Below, in pieces: positions 21,633 through 32,500 of a stretch of DNA of 64,000 bases. Source of the stretch: Planococcus citri (Eukaryota > Arthropoda > Insecta > Hemiptera > Pseudococcidae); assembly GCF_950023065.1 (NCBI RefSeq), contig NC_088681.1, forward strand, positions 59,988,836 to 60,052,835. Reading direction: 5' to 3'. A program made the position numbers and the translations under genes. How positions within the stretch are numbered: the first letter of the stretch is position 1; each line of letters begins with the position of its first letter. The notes beneath the pieces are model-generated. The model ran no database searches. It saw only the letters and a list, made by a program, of their open reading frames with translations, and was not told the origin of the DNA.

Positions 21633-22959
21633 TCTCTTGCGGTGTCACATTCCGATTTGAACGGGACCGCGATTTTTGGAAAGAGCATAGTCTAAAACAC
21701 CCAAAATCAAATTTTCAGCTGCCCAAGTTCATTTTTCGATTTTTGGCGAATTTTTGAAAATTCAAAATTGACTGTTTTTGGTGATTTATGCTTTTTTTTT
21801 AAAAAAAAAAGTATACGTACTTGATCAGTAAAAATGGTCAAAATAAGTCCCAGAACTAATATTAATTATCCAAATCCAAATTTTACCATTTCCAGCAATT
21901 CTGGACCCTCCAGCGCGATTTTCAATTTCTCCAGAATTTTGAATTTCCTTCAGATGGCGTGAATATGAAGTTAGGCAGCTAAAAATTGAGTTGTATATTA
22001 CACTCGACCTGTTTAACGAGTTTATCTACATTTTAGCCGATTTTAGGAGTGACACCTCAAGAGTGGTTTTTTGACCAGTTTTTTTTCAAAATTCAAAAAT
22101 CCAAAAAATCAAAAGATAACCGTTTGTGAGGACATTTTTGAAATTTGCGCGAGTCGCTGTATTTTTTCAAGAACTAACCCCCGGAGCGCAAATTCTACAA
22201 TTTCCAGCCGTTTTGGAGCGAGAGTGACATCTCAAAAAACCACTCTTGAGGTGTCACTCTCGAAATCGGCTCAAATGCGGATAAACTCGTTAAACAGGTC
22301 GAGTGTAATATACAACTCAATTTTTAGCTGCCTAACTTTATATTCACGCCATCTGAAGGAAATTCAAAATTCTGGAGAAATTGAAAATCGCGCTGGAGGC
22401 TCCAGAATGGCTGAAAATTGTAAAATTTTGATTTGGGGGGTTATCTACTGACAAAATACAGCGATTTGCGCAAATTTCAAAAATTTCCTCACAAATGGTT
22501 ATCTTTTGAAAAAAGCTGGTCAAAAAAGCCACTTTTGAGGTGTCACTCTCAAAATCGGCTCAAATGTAGATAAACTCATTGATCAAGTCAAAATATACCT
22601 ACAACTCGATTTTTAACTGCCCAACTTCATATTCACGCCTTCTGGAGCAAATTCAAAATTCTGGAGAAACTGAAAAATCGCGCTGGAGGCTCCAGAATGG
22701 CTGGAAATAATGAAATTTGGATTTGGGTAATTATTATTAGTTTTGGGACTTATTTTGACAATTTTTATTGATCAAGTACGTACTTTTTTTTCAAAAAAAG
22801 CATAAATCGCCAAAAACAGTCAACTTTGAATTTTCAAAAATTCGCCATAAATCGAAAAATGAACTTGGGCAGCTGAAAATTTGGTTTTGGGGGTCTTAGA
22901 CTATGCTCTTTCCAAAAAACGCGGCGAATCGGAGTGTGAGATCTCAAGAGATTCCCTTG
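21633..22959. mobile_element. Foldback DNA element, family 2, copy 2
   Basis: The right end (cacctcaag-like, then attcccttg) matches family 2. The left end is worn and lacks the outer ten or so bases (starts near tctcttgcggtgtcac). The arms carry the same agcatagtctaaaac, gcagctgaaaat and gtatattacactcgacc words in opposite orientation, and the right arm holds a tandem duplication of its inner part (22235-22430 and 22500-22700). It interrupts the predicted 5'-UTR intron of copy 4. The 126-codon open frame crossing it is an accident of the inverted repeat. Confidence 0.75.
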
Positions 22960-23600
22960 TTGGTACTAGCTAATTGACGTGATTTATAAGCAGGTTTTAA
23001 GGATTTCCATGGTAGGTACTGATGAAAATGGGCAGAAATCGATTTTCAAAAAAAAAAAAAACAACAAAGCACCTTAAGTAACCAAAATAGCTCGAAAAAG
23101 ATGACCAAAAAATCGAAAATTGTGAGTAACACTTTTCAATGTGGAGAAAAATGACCGAAAAAGAAGAACAGAAAACTTCAAGTTGATATGATATGGTTTT
23201 TAATTTTGAAAAGTAATAAGGGTCCGATTCGCAACTTTTTGATAAAAGAAGGTAAGAACTTCGATAACTTTTGCCAACAAAGTGAAAATTTTTACGATTA
23301 TTGCAAAAAAAAAAGTTTCGGTAAAAAGCAAAATATTTGGACAAATTTTGGAAAAATGTGAGCTTTTTTGGAATTTTTTAAAGAAAATAAACACTGAGTT
23401 TAGCCATTTTGGATTCAAAGAGCACCAATTTCTGAGAATTTTTGGCAATAAAAAGCAAGACTTTGACAATTTTAGCAAAAGGAATAGACTAGTTAGCAAT
23501 TTCTGGCAAAAAAGCTAGATTTCTGGACAATTTTTTGAAAAAATGAAAGTTTTAAAACTTTTTGAAAAAATTAAGACTACATGTTTGGAATTTCTGCAAA
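22960..23600. repeat. Intron remnant and AT-rich spacer repeat
   Basis: A short remnant of the leader intron (to about 23010) is followed by the spacer block with an A run (23047) and degenerate AT-rich units. No gene seen. Confidence 0.5.
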
Positions 23601-24720
23601 AAAACGAAATTTTCAACTAATTGTTTGATTTTTTCAAAAATTTATCAAAAATCAAAATCGTTTGTAAATCAAAAATTTTATCCACAGCTTCCAAATTCGT
23701 ATTCGAAAAATCAGATCACCTCGATTCAAACCCGATGGACAATTATTCAAGCTGATTTCTGAATTCCGTGAATTCAGATTTTTTTGATTTGCCATTGAAA
23801 ATAAGTGGTCACAGGTGTAGAAGTGACTTACGTAACTTTTCTCATAAGGATCATAAAATTACTTACTTATTCTCATACGCGAATTCATAATCTATCATTT
23901 TTGCAAAAAAATTTGTACTCACCTGAAACAAAGAAAAATTTAGGTGGATTAGTTAGTTATAAAATTATTCATCAATCAACAGATATAGGTACGAGTATGA
24001 AATAATAATGGTCGAAGGCCAAAGTAAAAATTCTGACGATCTCGACGACGTTTAATAAAGAGCCAGAATTTTGAGAAAATCACTCAAAAATATCAAAAAT
24101 CTGCAGAAAGTGTCCTAAAATTTTTCAAATTGACCCCAGAAGTTGATCATGGTATCCAGTAGCGGATTTTTTTTTGTTGAAAAAATCACTACTTTTTTCA
24201 ACCAAATTTTCAGAAAGCTCTCCACTCGACCCCCCCCCCTCCACACAGACACTCACAAAAAATTAAGGATATGAAATTTTTCGAAGAAATCAAAATTGGA
24301 AGAAAATTTGTGAACTTAAGTTATAAAATATTTTTTAATTTCAATCAAAATCATTAAAAAAAAAAAAAAAAAAAAAAAAAACAATATTAAGTAATGATCG
24401 CATTAGGAAATTTTTTTACTACCTTTTTGACTGAGTTCACTACTTTTTCATCACTTTCACTACCCATTTCTAAATTCACTACTTTTTCACCACTTTCACT
24501 ACCTGTCAGACACCCTGTTAAAGCTCATACAAAGCACCTTTCATCATTTGAAGTCATTTCAAACCCACTCGTTAGTTTCAAAATCCGAGGGGCCAAATCA
24601 CCTTCCATAATTTTTTCCGACTCCACTCCTTTTAGTTTTCAACTTTATAGTGTGAAATTCTTGGAAATGTCAACTTCCAAAAATCTGCTCACGCCCTAGA
24701 AGTACCTACCTATTCAAAAA
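23601..24720. repeat. Duplicated noncoding segment (partner 32500-33430)
   Basis: About 1 kb aligning with 32500-33430 by order of landmarks: aatcagatcacctcgattc, gtagaagtgacttacgtaac, gtactcacctgaaacaaag, aataataatggtcgaaggcc, aaaatctgcagaaagtgtc, and ttcactactttttcatcac. On the minus strand it contains a pyrimidine tract ending ttgtttcag directly joined to gtgagtac (at about 23920), a combined acceptor-donor. An A run of over 20 bases lies at 24357-24381. It sits between copy 4 and copy 5, as its partner sits between copies 6 and 7. Confidence 0.6.
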
Positions 24721-25122
24721 GGTTCGTGTAACTTATTGAAAAGCATACGTAGGAACTCGTAAAACAAATTCCAGTGAAATTACAAATACCTATTGAACTC
24801 GAATCACTTTCAATTCAAGTGATGAGGAATAAGCCATCAATAATTATTCGAAAACATCGCAGTACCTGCCATCAATTGGAATAGAGATTTAAAATCAATT
24901 TGCCAGAAACTACATTACAGTAAAATTAATCATCCATTCACACGAAGCAAAAAATACCAAAAAATAATATCATCTATCAAACAAAATATGAAAAATACAC
25001 AGATGATGGTAATACAATGAAAATGAACTTTACATTACAAGTACATACTTCAACTTGAATAACATAACTTTCTCGTCGCTTCTTAAACACCATAAAAGAA
25101 GTGAAGAATGTAGTACTTATCC
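24721..25122. other. 3' flank of copy 5
   Basis: Shares order and words with the 3' flank of copy 7 (35130-35499), for example atcatccattca, ccaaaaaataatatcatct and acttta-rich tails. Just below the copy 5 stop, an in-frame remnant of the family C-terminus is still readable past two stops. No separate gene. Confidence 0.5.
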
Positions 25123-26853
25123 CTACTTAGACATAGATTCAAGAAAATCGTTCCTTTTTTTCGAAAAATCAACTATACGTGTTTCTATTTGCAGCAGGAT
25201 TTCTTCATTCGAAACAAATAAGTCAGTAAATTTGATAAGCTGTTCAATAGGAACGAATGAAGCACAGTCCAATATTCGTTTTTGGATTGAAGGTAACGAC
25301 ACGAATTGATTTTTAAAATTCTTGGCTACATCAACATCGTTATAAGCTCCGCTGATAAATTCGTCGAATTCTTTCGATTTCTGGATAAAAATCTTACTAA
25401 AATAAAAATGTCGATCTTTGAAAAAAGTAGACTGTAATAATTGCTGTTTGAAATTTCTCGCTGCTTGAATTTCGGGCAGTAAAAAGCTTACAAAATCATT
25501 CAAACCGTTAAAATACGTATCTCGGAGGAGAAATGCACAAAGGTCAAGGACGCTGTTGTTATTAGCCATGACGTTTTTCTTAAATTGAGTAACCTCGTCA
25601 TCGTTTTGAAAACATAGCTTCATGATTTCGTGCAAATCTTCGCCTCGTATCTCATAAATCAAACGATGCCAGCCACTATGCCAAAAAGCGTTTCTCTTCT
25701 CATAAGTGGCATACGGAAGAATAGCCAATAAGAATTTAAATTCTCTCCAGTGCGGCGGAAGTCTAATCACGAATAGGAAGTCGTCATATAATGCATTATT
25801 CAATGCGATTTTTTCAACAGCCGAACGTTTCAAGTTTTCCGGAGCACTGTTCCATACTTCAAGACATAAATTAAGAAAGTTTTCCAAATCACGGTCATCC
25901 TTATTCGATTCGGATTTGGAGCGCACGCAGTAACCCGTAAACTCGCATTTCAATATTATCGCAATCAGATTTGCAAAAACAATTTCGTTCGTAGCATTTT
26001 TAACATATGCCCACGTACGTAAGACAACCTCTTCATCATAAATAGCATTTTTCAACAGAGCATACATCAATTCACAACCATCCTGCATGAGAAATTCATC
26101 GAGCTGCTGATGGTCCAATTTTGGTAAAATGTATCGAACAAACGATCGTAAATTACGGGCAAAAACATTGATAGCTTTTTGTAAACGATTTTCAGGTGGA
26201 ACACGATTCCAAAAATATTTCATAGATGGTCCATTGAGAGGCATGAAGTCACGAAACATCACTTCTTCGACCACGTCGTCTTCCATGGGAACATTTTCGA
26301 GAAAATAACTCCAGTACTTGAAATGCGAATTTTTAGAATAGTTTACATACATCGAGTCCGTCTTTTTCAATCCAAGTGGCCAAATTCGTACGATATCGTC
26401 TTCGAAACAATACGTACTAGCAATTAGGAACTTTTGATGCACATCAAATCGATCACAATGCATCATACGTTTGGCAGTTCTCTCGTAATGAATGGATCCG
26501 TCGTAATCGCACACGAAATCTTCGAAGTATTCCAAAACAGAGTTTTCATCACCGTAATGAAAATGAAATACTATTCTGTAATGGATCTGTAGCCAGCCAT
26601 TCATCGAATGTCCAAATATTTTGACATATTTATCAATCATGGGATAAATCACAGACGGCAAATCAGGAACGAGTATAGTTTTCAATGAGATAAGTTCACC
26701 AGATGGACTAAACTCTTTCAATGTATCGCTCGAACGGTGTTTATTCATTTCGCAGCGCCATATTTCGAGACTGATGACGATCGCTGATAACTCTCGCAGG
26801 GGAACTGGAGTTGGATGAAAAATATCGAAGACGTCGGAAGTGATTTCAGCCAT
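25123..26853 (-). CDS. Tandem family copy 5: uncharacterised helical protein, 576 aa, shortened C-terminus
   Basis: Intact frame from an ATG aligning with the sisters. Belongs with copies 1 and 7 by FWNRVPPENRLQKAI and the FVRYILPKLDHQQLDEFL helix. Residues 190-205 read VPMEDDVVEEVMFRDF, shared with copy 7. The acidic linker is short (SKSESNKDDRD). It stops at LESMSK. Past that TAG and one further in-frame stop, codons matching the family C-terminal tail (WCL, then SDE) continue in the same frame, so the last 25 or so residues were lost by nonsense changes. Whether the shortened protein works is unknown. Confidence 0.82.
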   Translation of the reverse strand: MAEITSDVFDIFHPTPVPLRELSAIVISLEIWRCEMNKHRSSDTLKEFSPSGELISLKTILVPDLPSVIYPMIDKYVKIFGHSMNGWLQIHYRIVFHFHYGDENSVLEYFEDFVCDYDGSIHYERTAKRMMHCDRFDVHQKFLIASTYCFEDDIVRIWPLGLKKTDSMYVNYSKNSHFKYWSYFLENVPMEDDVVEEVMFRDFMPLNGPSMKYFWNRVPPENRLQKAINVFARNLRSFVRYILPKLDHQQLDEFLMQDGCELMYALLKNAIYDEEVVLRTWAYVKNATNEIVFANLIAIILKCEFTGYCVRSKSESNKDDRDLENFLNLCLEVWNSAPENLKRSAVEKIALNNALYDDFLFVIRLPPHWREFKFLLAILPYATYEKRNAFWHSGWHRLIYEIRGEDLHEIMKLCFQNDDEVTQFKKNVMANNNSVLDLCAFLLRDTYFNGLNDFVSFLLPEIQAARNFKQQLLQSTFFKDRHFYFSKIFIQKSKEFDEFISGAYNDVDVAKNFKNQFVSLPSIQKRILDCASFVPIEQLIKFTDLFVSNEEILLQIETRIVDFSKKRNDFLESMSK

Positions 26854-27470
26854 TTGCAGGTCTTGATCAAGACACTATTTTAATCCAAACCTAGAATGGT
26901 AGTGATAGAATTAGTTTTTTTGGAATGAACAACTGACAGGAGGTGACATATTATTGTATCAAAAAGAAGTTCCTAAAGAATGTAAAAGACGATCATTCCA
27001 GTTACATGAACCATGGTGAATGTTTAGTTCGTCAGACACGAATTGATTCATCTTATTTCAAATTCCAGTACCTCACCTATTATTACTTAATCTATTACTA
27101 GCTAAATCGTCTATTTTATAAGCAGGTCTCAAAAACCGGTTTTAATGATTTTTATGAAACTTACCAATGTTTCGTACAACTTTTCAACCAGTTTAACGTC
27201 TTCACAGTCTATCGAAATTCAAAGACAAATTCATTCTTCAGTAGTATCAAGTTACCCACGACAAGCAATTTTGAAATTAATCATCACTCGCAGAAAAAAA
27301 AACTTTCATTCAAGAAGTAATGAGAACGACCAAGTAATTCCATTACGCGAGTAGCTCAATAATACATAAATCAGTGTGAAGCCAAGTCGTGATCCAACAA
27401 CTGGTTCCTGGTAGTACACCCAGATTTATTTAGGATCGCTGGTGTCGTTGGCATCTTGAAATTACGATTT
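26854..27470 (-). promoter_or_regulatory. Copy 5 leader: 5'-UTR intron and upstream block
   Basis: Acceptor ccattctag (AG at 26891-26892) and donor attg/gtaagttt at 27164 predict an intron of 274 bases. The upstream core ggatcgctggtgtcgtt is at 27433, 580 bases from the ATG. Confidence 0.6.
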
Positions 27471-28380
27471 TACTCGCCAATCGTGTGAAAACCAATAATT
27501 CATGAAAATTCATTTTCACAGCAATTAGGTAATGTTTTTTTAAAGCTGAATATGAATAACTATGTCAAGAAAATCATAAGTAGGTATTTAAGAAGGCCAG
27601 AGAGAGGTATCCCAATAGAGAAATTTCTGAACCAGACAAAGCTAATTTGAAAGGGAATACAAAATACGTACATAAAATTTCAAGAACTGACGCGCATTTT
27701 TCAATTTTTTATTGAGTTTTTTAAATGAAAGGGCAAAAAATGAGGGAGAAAATCGAAATTTTACCCAATTAATCTAGAATGCTGAAATTCGATTTGCGTA
27801 CAATTTTCGACCCTTTGATTGATTGTACATAAACACTTGAATAGTTTCGAACAGTTTTGAGTATAGTTCTGGAGCCTCCAGCAGATCTTTGAAAGTGGAA
27901 ATTTCCACAAAACGTTGCTTGATGAAGTTGAGTTGTTAATCTAAAATTTACGTTTCATTCAAATTTCGGTATGCTGATGTCAATTGGAGATGACTTCAAG
28001 CCACCAAAAAGTTGCTAGAGGCTCCAAACCGGTTGGATTCATCTTCAAGCGATTCGGTGAGTCGAAAACAGGAATCGAGCAGAATTTCAGATTTTTTTGT
28101 TAAATTGAGAGCCTACAAAGAATTTTTTCAAATATTCAAATCATACTTATAGGTAATGCTAAATTTGCAGAAACCGGATCTTCAACAAAATAAAAAACAA
28201 AACAAAAAAAAAATTAAAAATACAAGTAGGCGATTTTAGGAACCAAAATAGGTGGAAAAAGTAATCAAAAAATAGACAAAAAATTGGAAATTCGCGAGCT
28301 AAATATTTCAATGTGGAGAAAAAAGTAACAAAAAAAAACAACAAAAAAACAAAACAGAACACTTTAAATTAATATGTATC
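27471..28380. other. Shared noncoding spacer segment (partners 38640-39470 and 48920-49840)
   Basis: Landmarks in the same order in three spacers: ctcgccaatcgtgtgaaaac, aatttgaaagggaatacaa, tggagcctccagcagatctt, ggtgacttcaagccacc and gcctacaaagaattttttc. All three lie upstream of copies 5, 7 and 8, showing a common duplication unit. No conserved reading frame. Confidence 0.55.
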
Positions 28381-29274
28381 TGCAAGTTGGATCGTTTTTC
28401 AAATTTTGGTAAAAAAAAGTGATAATTTTGACAACTTTTGGCAGCAAATTGAGAACTTTTGCAATTTCTGCCACAAAAACACAATTTTTATAAAAAAAAT
28501 TAAAAAGTTTGGACAATTTTTTGAAATACTTAATGAAGGATTTTTGGAATTTTTTCTTACCAAAAAAGAAAAATTTCAACCATTTAATAAAAATCACAAT
28601 TTTTTTCGTACTTGAAAAGGTGAGAATTTCTGACAATTTTGGCAAAAAAAATATCAGTTTTTGGTGAAAAAAAAACAAAATATTTGCACAATTTTTGGAA
28701 AAGTGTGAGCTTTTTTTGGAACATTAAAAAAATTATTTTGGCCGATTGGCCAAATATTAAAAGTTTTTCATCCTTGAAAAATCGAGAATTTCTGAACATT
28801 TTTGGGAAAAAGCAAAGACTTTGACAATTTTTGAAAAAGGAAGGGCTTGTTGACAATATCTGGCGAGAAAGCTAGATTTTCAGGCAATTTTTGGGGAAAA
28901 AATGAAACTTTTTTAAAATTTTTGAAAATGAGCTTTATCTCAATTTTTGGCCAAAAATCTAGACGAGAAAAATTTTGTAATTCTTGAAGAAACGAGAATT
29001 AAATTCAATAATAGGTGTGCATAGGTATACCCAGTTGATTATAATTAATTACCATTTTACATGTTTTAAACATAACATACAATGTGAATTTTTTACACAA
29101 CAAGACTATAAAATCAAGTTGTAAAATCGGAAAAATATAAAACACATATAATAAAGAGAAAATTAGAACGTAAAAATCTGGTTTGACCATCGACATGATC
29201 ATCCCAGAACACGAATTTCACGAAAAAAATCATTCAACTAGGCGTGATTTTCAGATTATTCCATCAGATCTACA
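28381..29274. repeat. AT-rich repeat array and 3' flank of copy 6
   Basis: Degenerate 25-35 base units to about 28990, then the conserved 3' flank (ttacacaacaagactataaa, gatcatcccagaacacgaat). No gene seen. Confidence 0.55.
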
Positions 29275-31131
29275 TCATAAATAGCTCAGCTCAAACTTTG
29301 AAACTTCCTCATTACCTTCTAAACACCATGATAAAAGAGAGGTGAACGACGATTTCGGTACCTTAGATTTATAATCAGCCCCTTCTTCCTTTAAAAAACT
29401 GATCATTCGAGTTTTTACCTCGAGAAGAATTCGCTCAGTCGAGACAAAGGTGTGAATAAACTCAATGAACTGTTCTATGGGTACAGATAGAGCATCGATT
29501 GATAATCTCGTTTGGACTGAAGGTGACGACATTAGCTCATTTTTAAAGTCTGTAGACTGATCGACGTTGTCGTAGGCATCTTTAATAAATTCATCGAACT
29601 CTTTTTGCTTTTTGACGATCTCTATACAAGAATCACCAAATTCATCATTGAGAAAAGTTGACCGTAGTATTTTCTGTTTAAAGTTTCTCGCTGCTTGCAC
29701 TTCTGGTAGTAAAAATCTCGCGAATTGATTCAATTCGTCGAAATACGTCAAGGTTAGTAATGAACTATAATAATGAAGTGCCTTTTCGTCATTGGCCATG
29801 ATGTTTTTCTTGAATTGACTTATCTCGTCTTCGTCTCGTAAACATAGCCGCATTATTTTATGTAAAACTTCGACCCGTGTTTTATAAATCAAATATCTCC
29901 AGCAATTATGCCAGAAAGCGTTTCTCTGCTCATAGCTGGCGTGAGAAAGGACAGCAAATAAGAACTTAAATTCTCTCGAGGTTGGTGGAAGATCATTTAC
30001 GTCGAACATCGTATCTTCAAATAAACTATTATCTGATGTAATATCTCTAACAGCCGAACGTATCAAATCTTCTTTAGCGGTGTTCCATATTTCAAAACAT
30101 AACTGAAGAAAATTATCAAGGACGCGATAATCAGGGAAATCATCTTCGTAAACGGCCCAAGAAATCTCATAATGGCCTAATTCGGAACTCACAAAGCCTC
30201 CCGTAATCTCACTTTGCACCATTTTCATGATCAGATTTGTGAAAGCAATCTCGTTCATGGCGTTTTTAACGTAAATCCATATCGATAGAATGTCTTCTTC
30301 ATCATAACAAGAATTTAACAAAACAGCATACAACAATTCACAGCCTTTTTCACGAAGAAATTCATTGAGCTGTTGATCATCCAATTTTGGCAAAATGAAT
30401 CGAACAAACGATGGGTAATCATCGATATAAAGATCGATAGCTTTCCGCAAACGATTTTCCGATGGAATACGACTCCAGAAATATTCCAAACATGGTCTGT
30501 TGCGAGACACGAATTCATCAAATATACATTCTTCGATAGGAGGTTCGGTTATCTTGATATCATTTCCAATAAAATCAATCCAATATGCAAATCGCGAATT
30601 TTCAGAATATCTTTTATACAGCGAGTCCGTCTTTTCCAATCCACATGGCCAAATTCGTACGATATCGTCTTTGAAACAATACGTACAAGCAATTAGGAAC
30701 TTTTGATGCAGATCGAATCGATCACAATGCATCATACGTTCGGCAGTCCTTTCGTAATGAATGGCTCCGTTGTAATCGCATACAAAATCTTCGAAGTATT
30801 CCAAAACCGAGGTGTGATTGTCGTAATGAAAATGAAATACCGGCTGATGATGTCTCCATAGCCAGTTATTTATCGAAATTCCAAATATTCTGACATATTT
30901 ATCAATCATAGGATAAATCACAGAAGGTAAATCGGGAATGAGCGCAGTTTTCCATGAGATAAGTTTACCAGATGGAATAAACTTGTTCAATGTATTGCTC
31001 GAACGGTGTTTATTTATTTCGCAGCGCCATATTTCGAGGCTAATGGCGATCGCTGATAACTCTCTCAGAGCAACTGGAGTTGGATGCAAAATATCGAACA
31101 CTCCAGAAGAAATTCCAGCGATTTCAGACAT
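29275..31131 (-). CDS. Tandem family copy 6: uncharacterised helical protein, 618 aa
   Basis: Intact, and the most complete representative. The ATG at 31131 (MSEIAGISSGVFDILHP) is used; the frame above it starts only at TTG. It carries an insertion of about five residues after the start compared with sisters. It shares residues of the 160-205 stretch (KTDSLYKRYSENSRFAYWID, then ITEPPIEEC) almost exactly with copies 3 and 10, while its acidic linker (GHYEISWAVYEDDFPDYR) is unlike theirs. The C-terminal third is nearly the same as copy 2 (FGDSCIEIVKKQKEFDEFIK). Two FxRFLLP-type helices, near 245 and 478, and the tryptophan motifs TWIYVKN-like and CWRYLIYK suggest repeated helical hairpins. No catalytic motif is visible and the role is unknown. 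Confidence 0.87.
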   Translation of the reverse strand: MSEIAGISSGVFDILHPTPVALRELSAIAISLEIWRCEINKHRSSNTLNKFIPSGKLISWKTALIPDLPSVIYPMIDKYVRIFGISINNWLWRHHQPVFHFHYDNHTSVLEYFEDFVCDYNGAIHYERTAERMMHCDRFDLHQKFLIACTYCFKDDIVRIWPCGLEKTDSLYKRYSENSRFAYWIDFIGNDIKITEPPIEECIFDEFVSRNRPCLEYFWSRIPSENRLRKAIDLYIDDYPSFVRFILPKLDDQQLNEFLREKGCELLYAVLLNSCYDEEDILSIWIYVKNAMNEIAFTNLIMKMVQSEITGGFVSSELGHYEISWAVYEDDFPDYRVLDNFLQLCFEIWNTAKEDLIRSAVRDITSDNSLFEDTMFDVNDLPPTSREFKFLFAVLSHASYEQRNAFWHNCWRYLIYKTRVEVLHKIMRLCLRDEDEISQFKKNIMANDEKALHYYSSLLTLTYFDELNQFARFLLPEVQAARNFKQKILRSTFLNDEFGDSCIEIVKKQKEFDEFIKDAYDNVDQSTDFKNELMSSPSVQTRLSIDALSVPIEQFIEFIHTFVSTERILLEVKTRMISFLKEEGADYKSKVPKSSFTSLLSWCLEGNEEVSKFELSYL

Positions 31132-31870
31132 TTGCAAGCTTTGATCAAGACACTATTTCAATCCAAACCTAGAATGGTAGTGATCGAATTAGTTTTTAGG
31201 ATAATCAGCTCACAGGTAACATATTGTATAGAACAAGTTCCAATAGAAATTATGTACTCGTAATAGATACAAAAGGCGACTATTTGAGTTTCATGAACCA
31301 TGGTGAATGTTGAGTTCATCAGAATTGTGTTTAAGTGCAGAAATTCTGATACGAAAATACCCATCACTCAATTATCAAAGTGATAAGATTGCGAACGAAA
31401 TTACATCATGTAATACACGAATTTGTTGACCTATTGCAAAGTACAGTACCTCACATAATTAGTCTATTACCAGGTAAATCGCGTAGGTATTTTATAAGCA
31501 GGTTCGAGAAACAGGTTTTTAATAATTTTCATGAAACTTACCAATGTTTCGTAGGTACAACTTTTTAACCAGTTTAACGTCTTCACAGCGAATCGAAATT
31601 CAAACACAAATTTATTCTTCAGTAGCATCAAGTTACCCACGACAAACAATTTTGAAATTAATCATAATAACTCACTGGAATAAAACTTTCATTCATTGAG
31701 AAATATTCAAAGTAAGGAGAACGACCATAAATTCAACTATGCGAGTGATAATCACACACACCAGATATCTCAATAATGAATTAATGTAAAGCCAAGTTGT
31801 GCTTCATCAACTGGTTGCAGCTAGTATACCCAGCTTTCTTTAGGATCGCTGGTGTCGTTGGCATTTTTGG
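31132..31870 (-). promoter_or_regulatory. Copy 6 leader: 5'-UTR intron and upstream block
   Basis: Acceptor ccattctag (AG at 31169-31170), branchpoint candidate actaatt, and donor attg/gtaagttt at 31541 predict an intron of 373 bases. The upstream core ggatcgctggtgtcgtt is at 31843. Confidence 0.6.
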
Positions 31871-32500
31871 AAAATTTCATCCAATTTGATACATTTTATT
31901 TTATATTCAGCTTTGATAGGTTATAATGAATTTTTTAAAACATTCAATGTATACGCTGCTGAAGGGCACAAATCGGTTTTCCAAACAAAAAAAACAACAA
32001 CAACAAAATGAGTAAGCAACTTTCGTAATCCAAAATAGCTCGAAAACGTAACCAAAAATTGAAACATTGCGAGTAACATATTTCAATGTAAAGAAAAATG
32101 ACAGGAAAAGAAGAACAGAAAATTTCAAATTTATATGATATCATACGGGTTTTAATTTTAAAAAGATGAGTCCGTTTTGCAAGTTTTCGGTAAAAGAAAT
32201 AACATTTTTAATAAATGGCAACTAAGTGAGAATCTTTGCAATTTTTGCAAAAAAATCAATTTTTGGTAAAAAGCGAAGTATTTGGACAATTTTTGAAAAA
32301 ATGTGAGCTTCTTTGGAACTTTTTTCTACAAAAAAAAAAACAAAAACTGATTTCACCCGTTTTGATAATTTGACAATTTTAGCAAAAGGAAGGGCTTCTT
32401 GGACAAAAGCTAGACGTTTGGACTATTTTTTTTTCAATCTTAGAAAAAATGAGACTTTTTGGAATTTTTGCAAAAAGAAACAAAAATTTTCAACCAATAA
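31871..32500. repeat. Spacer block and AT-rich repeat
   Basis: Contains the spacer words aatagctcgaaaa and aacatatttcaatgt and then degenerate repeat units. No supportable gene. Confidence 0.5.

Noticed and set aside
22071..22451. 126-codon plus-strand open frame
   Set aside because: It lies across the centre of a foldback element. The frame follows from the inverted repeats, and no related protein frame is kept in the other copies of the element.
30373..30696. Plus-strand frames antisense to the family genes (also near 14351, 20641, 36530, 47695, 60460)
   Set aside because: They recur at the same place in several copies only because the sense protein is conserved there. They have no shared start or end and no leader.
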